From Tubiluchus corallicola (lineage: Eukaryota; Priapulida; Priapulimorpha; Priapulimorphida; Tubiluchidae), in the NCBI GenBank assembly GCA_030141605.1, contig JAQGDQ010000290.1, positions 60,001 through 124,000 of the forward strand: a stretch of DNA of 64,000 bases, read 5' to 3'. Positions 60,301 to 64,000 of the stretch are shown one piece after another (position 1 is the stretch's first letter; each line of letters opens with the position of its first letter). The translations under genes were made by a program, and so were the position numbers. A model generated the notes under the pieces. That model was not told the DNA's origin. It ran no database searches and was given only the letters and a program-made list of their open reading frames with translations.

Positions 60301-61450
60301 CCATTACGTACACACATCTCAACTTTACATTAGGACATCAGACTCTGAACGTGACATACACAGTAATGAACTGATTTACCTTGAAAACAGTAAGAAGGCC
60401 ACGTGCAAAAAACCTAAAGCAGACACACAGAGTAGAGATCTTGTAAGCAAGAGTAAACGACTGTTGTTGACTTGAGCATTGTCAAGAATCATCTAATGTT
60501 TAACACCTCTTAGCAAAAATAGTAAGTCTATGGGCTAATTGTAGTCGTAGGCAACCAAACGTAATGGAAAACGTGAATTTGGAATGCTGACAGACAAGTT
60601 AGTCAAAAGGTAAGATAAGCATAAAAAGAAACAAACATCAGTCTCGCGCATATGGTTTAGTCATTTGACTACAGTGTTTGCCAGGAAACTAAGCCAAAGT
60701 TAAAATGCATAATTTCGTTTCAATTCAAATAATTCGTTGCGATAAATAAATCAAACATACAAAGTTCACGTTAAACCAAAGTCTGGTTTAGCATTACAAA
60801 ACATTTGCAAAGAAACGTTTTAATGTTTTAAATTTTTTCTCCGAGTTGAAAATTGAAATAATTTGAGTGATTGATTACACCTTTTTCTATAAGCGCTTAA
60901 ACTGCCAAAGCCGAAAATAACCAAAATATGGAAACAGAGGGAGAGGAGGGTGGGGGGGGGGAGAAAGAGAACTCAGTTAGTCAGAACTCCCACAAGTAAA
61001 AAATGTAAGAACCAAAACGCACACTTGCAAAATGAGTAAGTTATCAAAGTGACCGAGACGCTCCACGTGTTTGGTTCAAAACGAAAGCTTACAGTCACTT
61101 ATGCAACAATTACTGCGCGGAAAAGACTGAACCAAGCCTATAATTACTATAATTAGTATATTTACTATGTAAATAACAGTCAAGTAAATTTAAGATTTAA
61201 ATATGGTTGTACTGTAGATCTAAATGAAAATGTAAAATTAAAGGTTAAGAACTCATTTAAAGATTATGTTTTAAGATATCTATTATAGCTCCTTACAACA
61301 CTGTATACTGTAATATAATTACAAGGGAACTACAATGTGTGGTTATTATAAAGTTGAATGTCTGTAGATATGTTACTTTACTAATATCGCATTACCTGTT
61401 TTACTAACATCTTTATCTTTGTAAACTGTATATTTTTATACGAAATAAAC

Positions 61451-61451
<1 letters not shown>
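60301..61451. other. Unassigned DNA, possible LINE 3' UTR at its right end
   Basis: No gene seen. The last 250 bp end in an AATAAA-type signal and a (TAA)n tail, as LINE 3' ends here do. Confidence 0.45.

Positions 61452-61535
<84 letters not shown>
61452..61535. repeat. (AAT)n microsatellite
   Basis: Pure (TAA)n directly after ACGAAATAAAC, which resembles a polyadenylation-type LINE 3' end; the preceding 250 bp may be a LINE 3' UTR. Confidence 0.95.
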
Positions 61536-61536
<1 letters not shown>

Positions 61537-61608
61537 TTTAAAGTTCATTTTTGAATAAAAATAATATAATATTTCGAATATAAACACTTCGGATAATCGT
61601 ATATGACA

Positions 61609-61860
61609 TCAAATTCTGGCACACATCCAACAACCAAATTTACGGCAACAATTACGCAGTTGAGCATTACCCACTGTCCGCATGGATTTGCCCCCAGGGT
61701 TCACCTGCCGAGAAAAGAAATTGTTTAGATAAGACAACCCTGGGCACAGATTTGGCAGGACTATTGTAAACGGGAGCACAAAGTCTTCGTTCAAATCTTT
61801 GTTGAAAACAAACTTTACTTGAACATGTAAAGCACTACGGCTAATATACTGATCGTTTCC
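61609..61860 (-). CDS. Candidate terminal exon, weakly arrestin-like
   Basis: An open frame of about 84 codons ends at TGA (61609-61611). The upper part reads SALHVQVKFVF followed by FVLPFTIVLPNLCPG. This resembles the last paired strands of arrestin-type domains (a V-K-V-x-L strand, a short turn, then L-P-F-x-I), but the match is short. The lower part ends with four clustered cysteines (NCCRKFGCWMCARI). A cag/GTGAAC site at 61707 could serve as donor or acceptor, so the true exon limits are unclear. It abuts LINE sequence to the right. It could equally be a chance frame or an old retrocopy. Confidence 0.25.
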   Translation of the reverse strand, partial: GNDQYISRSALHVQVKFVFNKDLNEDFVLPFTIVLPNLCPGLSYLNNFFSRQVNPGGKSMRTVGNAQLRNCCRKFGCWMCARI

Positions 61861-62017
61861 ATTTTCTCGCTTGGCTTATTGACAATGTGGACTTGAAACG
61901 ATACGCTCAATTTAAGCAAATTCCTCGGCGCGTATCCAGCAGACCTTCAGGCGCCTTCAGTTTACTTCATCTTCATCAAACAAACCCAAAACAACATGCA
62001 CTAAAATGCGATGTTGA

Positions 62018-62486
62018 TTGCGAGTTGTCACTAACTCGTGGTTCAGTTTGATTCAATTATATCAGGACAGATTCCGTACTAATCAAGGCTTCCGCACAAT
62101 ACAACATCGTGGAACAATTTTATGGAACTCCCTAAACCAAAGCATAAAACATCCTACATCTAGATCCATTACAACACTAATGTTAAAATATAGAAACGAA
62201 TTACATCAGTCATATAGTTAATAACTTAATGACAATTACTAGACATCATTTTCTTCATGTAAAATTTCTTCTATACCTATTCAATTTACTCAAATTCTTT
62301 AAAGTTATTTAAGTACTCCAAATTAGCTCTATGCCCATGGTCTTTAGTTTAAGGTTTTGACATTGCATTTTTCATTTTGATTTCCTTAATATCATTAATC
62401 TACCCCCATAAATTTTGGTTAAGACTGTATTATTTTTCTCATTATGATTATTATTATCATCATTCTATTATCTAATCTCATTCTCA
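62018..62486 (+). mobile_element. Non-LTR retrotransposon 3' end
   Basis: The frame to 62221 encodes NQGFRTIQHRGTILWNSLNQ and ends MLKYRNELHQSYS. This is the F-R-T...R-G-x-x-L-W-N-S-L block of LINE C-termini. The 3' UTR runs into the TGTA microsatellite at 62487. Confidence 0.7.
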
Positions 62487-62645
62487 GTGTATGTATGTAT
62501 GTATGTATGTATGTATGTATGTATGTATGTATGTATGTATGTATGTATGTATGTATGTATGTATGTATGTATGTATGTATGTATGTATGTATGTATGTAT
62601 GTATGTATGTATGTATGTATGTATGTATGTATGTACGTATGTATA
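62487..62645. repeat. (TGTA)n microsatellite
   Basis: About 155 bp of pure TGTA beginning where the 62.0-kb LINE 3' UTR stops. Confidence 0.95.
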
Positions 62646-62865
62646 TTCATGTAGGTAATGTATGTATATAGACAGGTTTGCATTTTTGTTTTTATGAATG
62701 AGTGCAATTATGACTTCCATTAATTGCCACTGGCACAATGTTAATGTCACTAACATCTAATCAGAGGTGACTGACAGAGGTGATTTTTGTTTTCATCACT
62801 GCGTGTTTATCTGTATCATTAACTAACATTCTACTGTATTAAGTTTATGAAGCTAAATAAATTTA

Positions 62866-63183
62866 CTATTACTCTTACTATTACTATTGCTATTGCTGTT
62901 GCTATTGCTATTGCTATTGCTATTGCTATTGCTATTGCTATTGCTATTGCTATTGCTATTGCTGTTGCTGTTGCTTTTGCTGTTGCTGTTGCTGTTGCTG
63001 TTACTGTTACTGTTACTGTTACTGTTACTGTTACTGTTACTGTTACTGTTACTGTTACTGTTACTGTTACTGTTACTGTTACTGTTACTGTTACTGTCAC
63101 TGTTACTGTTACTGTTACTGTCACTGTCACTGTCACTATCACTATCACTATCACTATCACTATTACTGTTACTATTACTATTA
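62866..63183. repeat. (TTACTA)/(TTGCTA)/(TTACTG) hexanucleotide array
   Basis: A chain of hexamer variants that change in blocks (TTGCTA, TTGCTG, TTACTG, TCACTG, TCACTA). The preceding GCTAAATAAATTT resembles a LINE polyadenylation end. Confidence 0.95.
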
Positions 63184-64000
63184 GAATTTAGTAGTTTAAC
63201 AATCTGTTGAGCTTTACCAATCCTCCCTTTCTTCCTTCGCACTAAGATTTTAAACTTGTTAATAAAAACTAAATAAGCAACTTTTTAGTTGTTCTCCATT
63301 GTACGTATCCACCATGTTCTATTTATTAAAGGATCAAATTAATGTTATATAATAATATTAAATGTGATATAACACAACTATGTACTAACAAAACGTCAAG
63401 AAACTCAGCCTTGGCCCTGCATAAAAACAAGTTTATGCTATTTTGCGTACAATTTACCTAAATGCCTTTAATAAGGCCTTTATAAAATAAAAAAACAAAA
63501 TCTGAGGAATGGAAATCGAAACGAAAAGGACGAAAGGTAATTTAAAGTTACGAAGGTCAAAAATGCACACAATATATTAAACATGGCTATTCGTACAGGG
63601 CGAATTTAAATTTTCCACTTCTTGTTACTGTAATTCCTTATTTGGAACAATACAAAAATGCATTGTGCTTACCTAACTTCAGTAAACAATGAAAAACTCA
63701 GGAAACCACATCTCTACCATAGTTATATAACCTCCTATAACATAACTGCAAACATATTCTATTATTCTATATTAATGAAATGCAAACGAAATGCAAACTA
63801 TATTTATTGAAATGTAAGGTTTCCGTACGTACGCGTACCACTTCCAAAATTAGAATAATTCAAAAATACACAGAGTTAATAGTATTACGTGACATTCTAG
63901 AACAAACAAGCATTTTCCACGACCCCGAACGTTTTCATTATAAAACTAAATTATACCTCAAATTTTACTGTAACGTTTACTGTAATTTTACTTTAAACAG
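63184..64000. other. Unassigned AT-rich DNA
   Basis: No gene or element recognised up to the window end. Confidence 0.5.

Noticed and set aside
62847-63242. S/N- and S/D-rich 129-codon frame and L-, V-, T-rich frames
   Set aside because: They arise from the hexanucleotide array.

Overview
This is 64 kb of animal nuclear DNA. It is AT-rich, carries spliceosomal (GT-AG) introns and is loaded with micro- and minisatellites, fragments of non-LTR retrotransposons, small non-autonomous DNA transposons and SINEs. Degenerate TTAGGG/CCCTAA tracts, an invertebrate-type 5S rRNA sequence, a coiled-coil gene with a lamin tail domain and an intronless cadherin point to a non-insect, non-nematode invertebrate. 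A marine lophotrochozoan would fit, but the species cannot be named from this sequence.

Coding content is sparse. (1) On the minus strand, at least eight phase-compatible exons from about 44.7 kb down to 29.7 kb encode a coiled coil, then a basic linker, then a lamin tail (Ig-fold) domain. I read this as a very divergent intermediate-filament/lamin-like protein; its first and last exons were not found. (2) An intact, apparently intronless cadherin-like membrane protein of 626 residues lies at 55.6-57.4 kb (minus). (3) A terminal exon of an unidentified plus-strand gene lies at 20.5-20.7 kb, directly after a 58-bp minisatellite. (4) A weak candidate exon lies at 61.6-61.8 kb (minus).

Region by region: 0-20 kb is intergenic or intronic DNA with LINE 3' ends (0.5-1.4, 6.6, 7.3-7.7, 16.1-16.4 kb), a hAT-type MITE with target-site duplication (6.0-6.4 kb), a 37-bp minisatellite (2.2-2.9 kb), a 56-bp minisatellite with a 7-unit higher-order repeat (10.0-11.7 kb) and two truncated SINE copies. 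20-29 kb holds the orphan exon, a 14-bp repeat rich in GGAA motifs, a triplicated 125-bp element and interstitial telomere-like DNA. 29-45 kb is the lamin-tail gene; its introns hold large CT, GTCT, GGTA and GAT tracts, LINE fragments and a full-length SINE with a 5S rRNA head flanked by direct repeats. 45-64 kb holds more LINE fragments, MITEs, microsatellites, the cadherin gene and a 15-bp minisatellite open in frames on both strands.

No operon or cooperating gene cluster is visible. The most interesting items are the 5S-headed SINE, the divergent lamin-tail gene with degenerate tandem copies of one of its own splice junctions, and the repeated sign that LINE 3' ends seed the local microsatellites.
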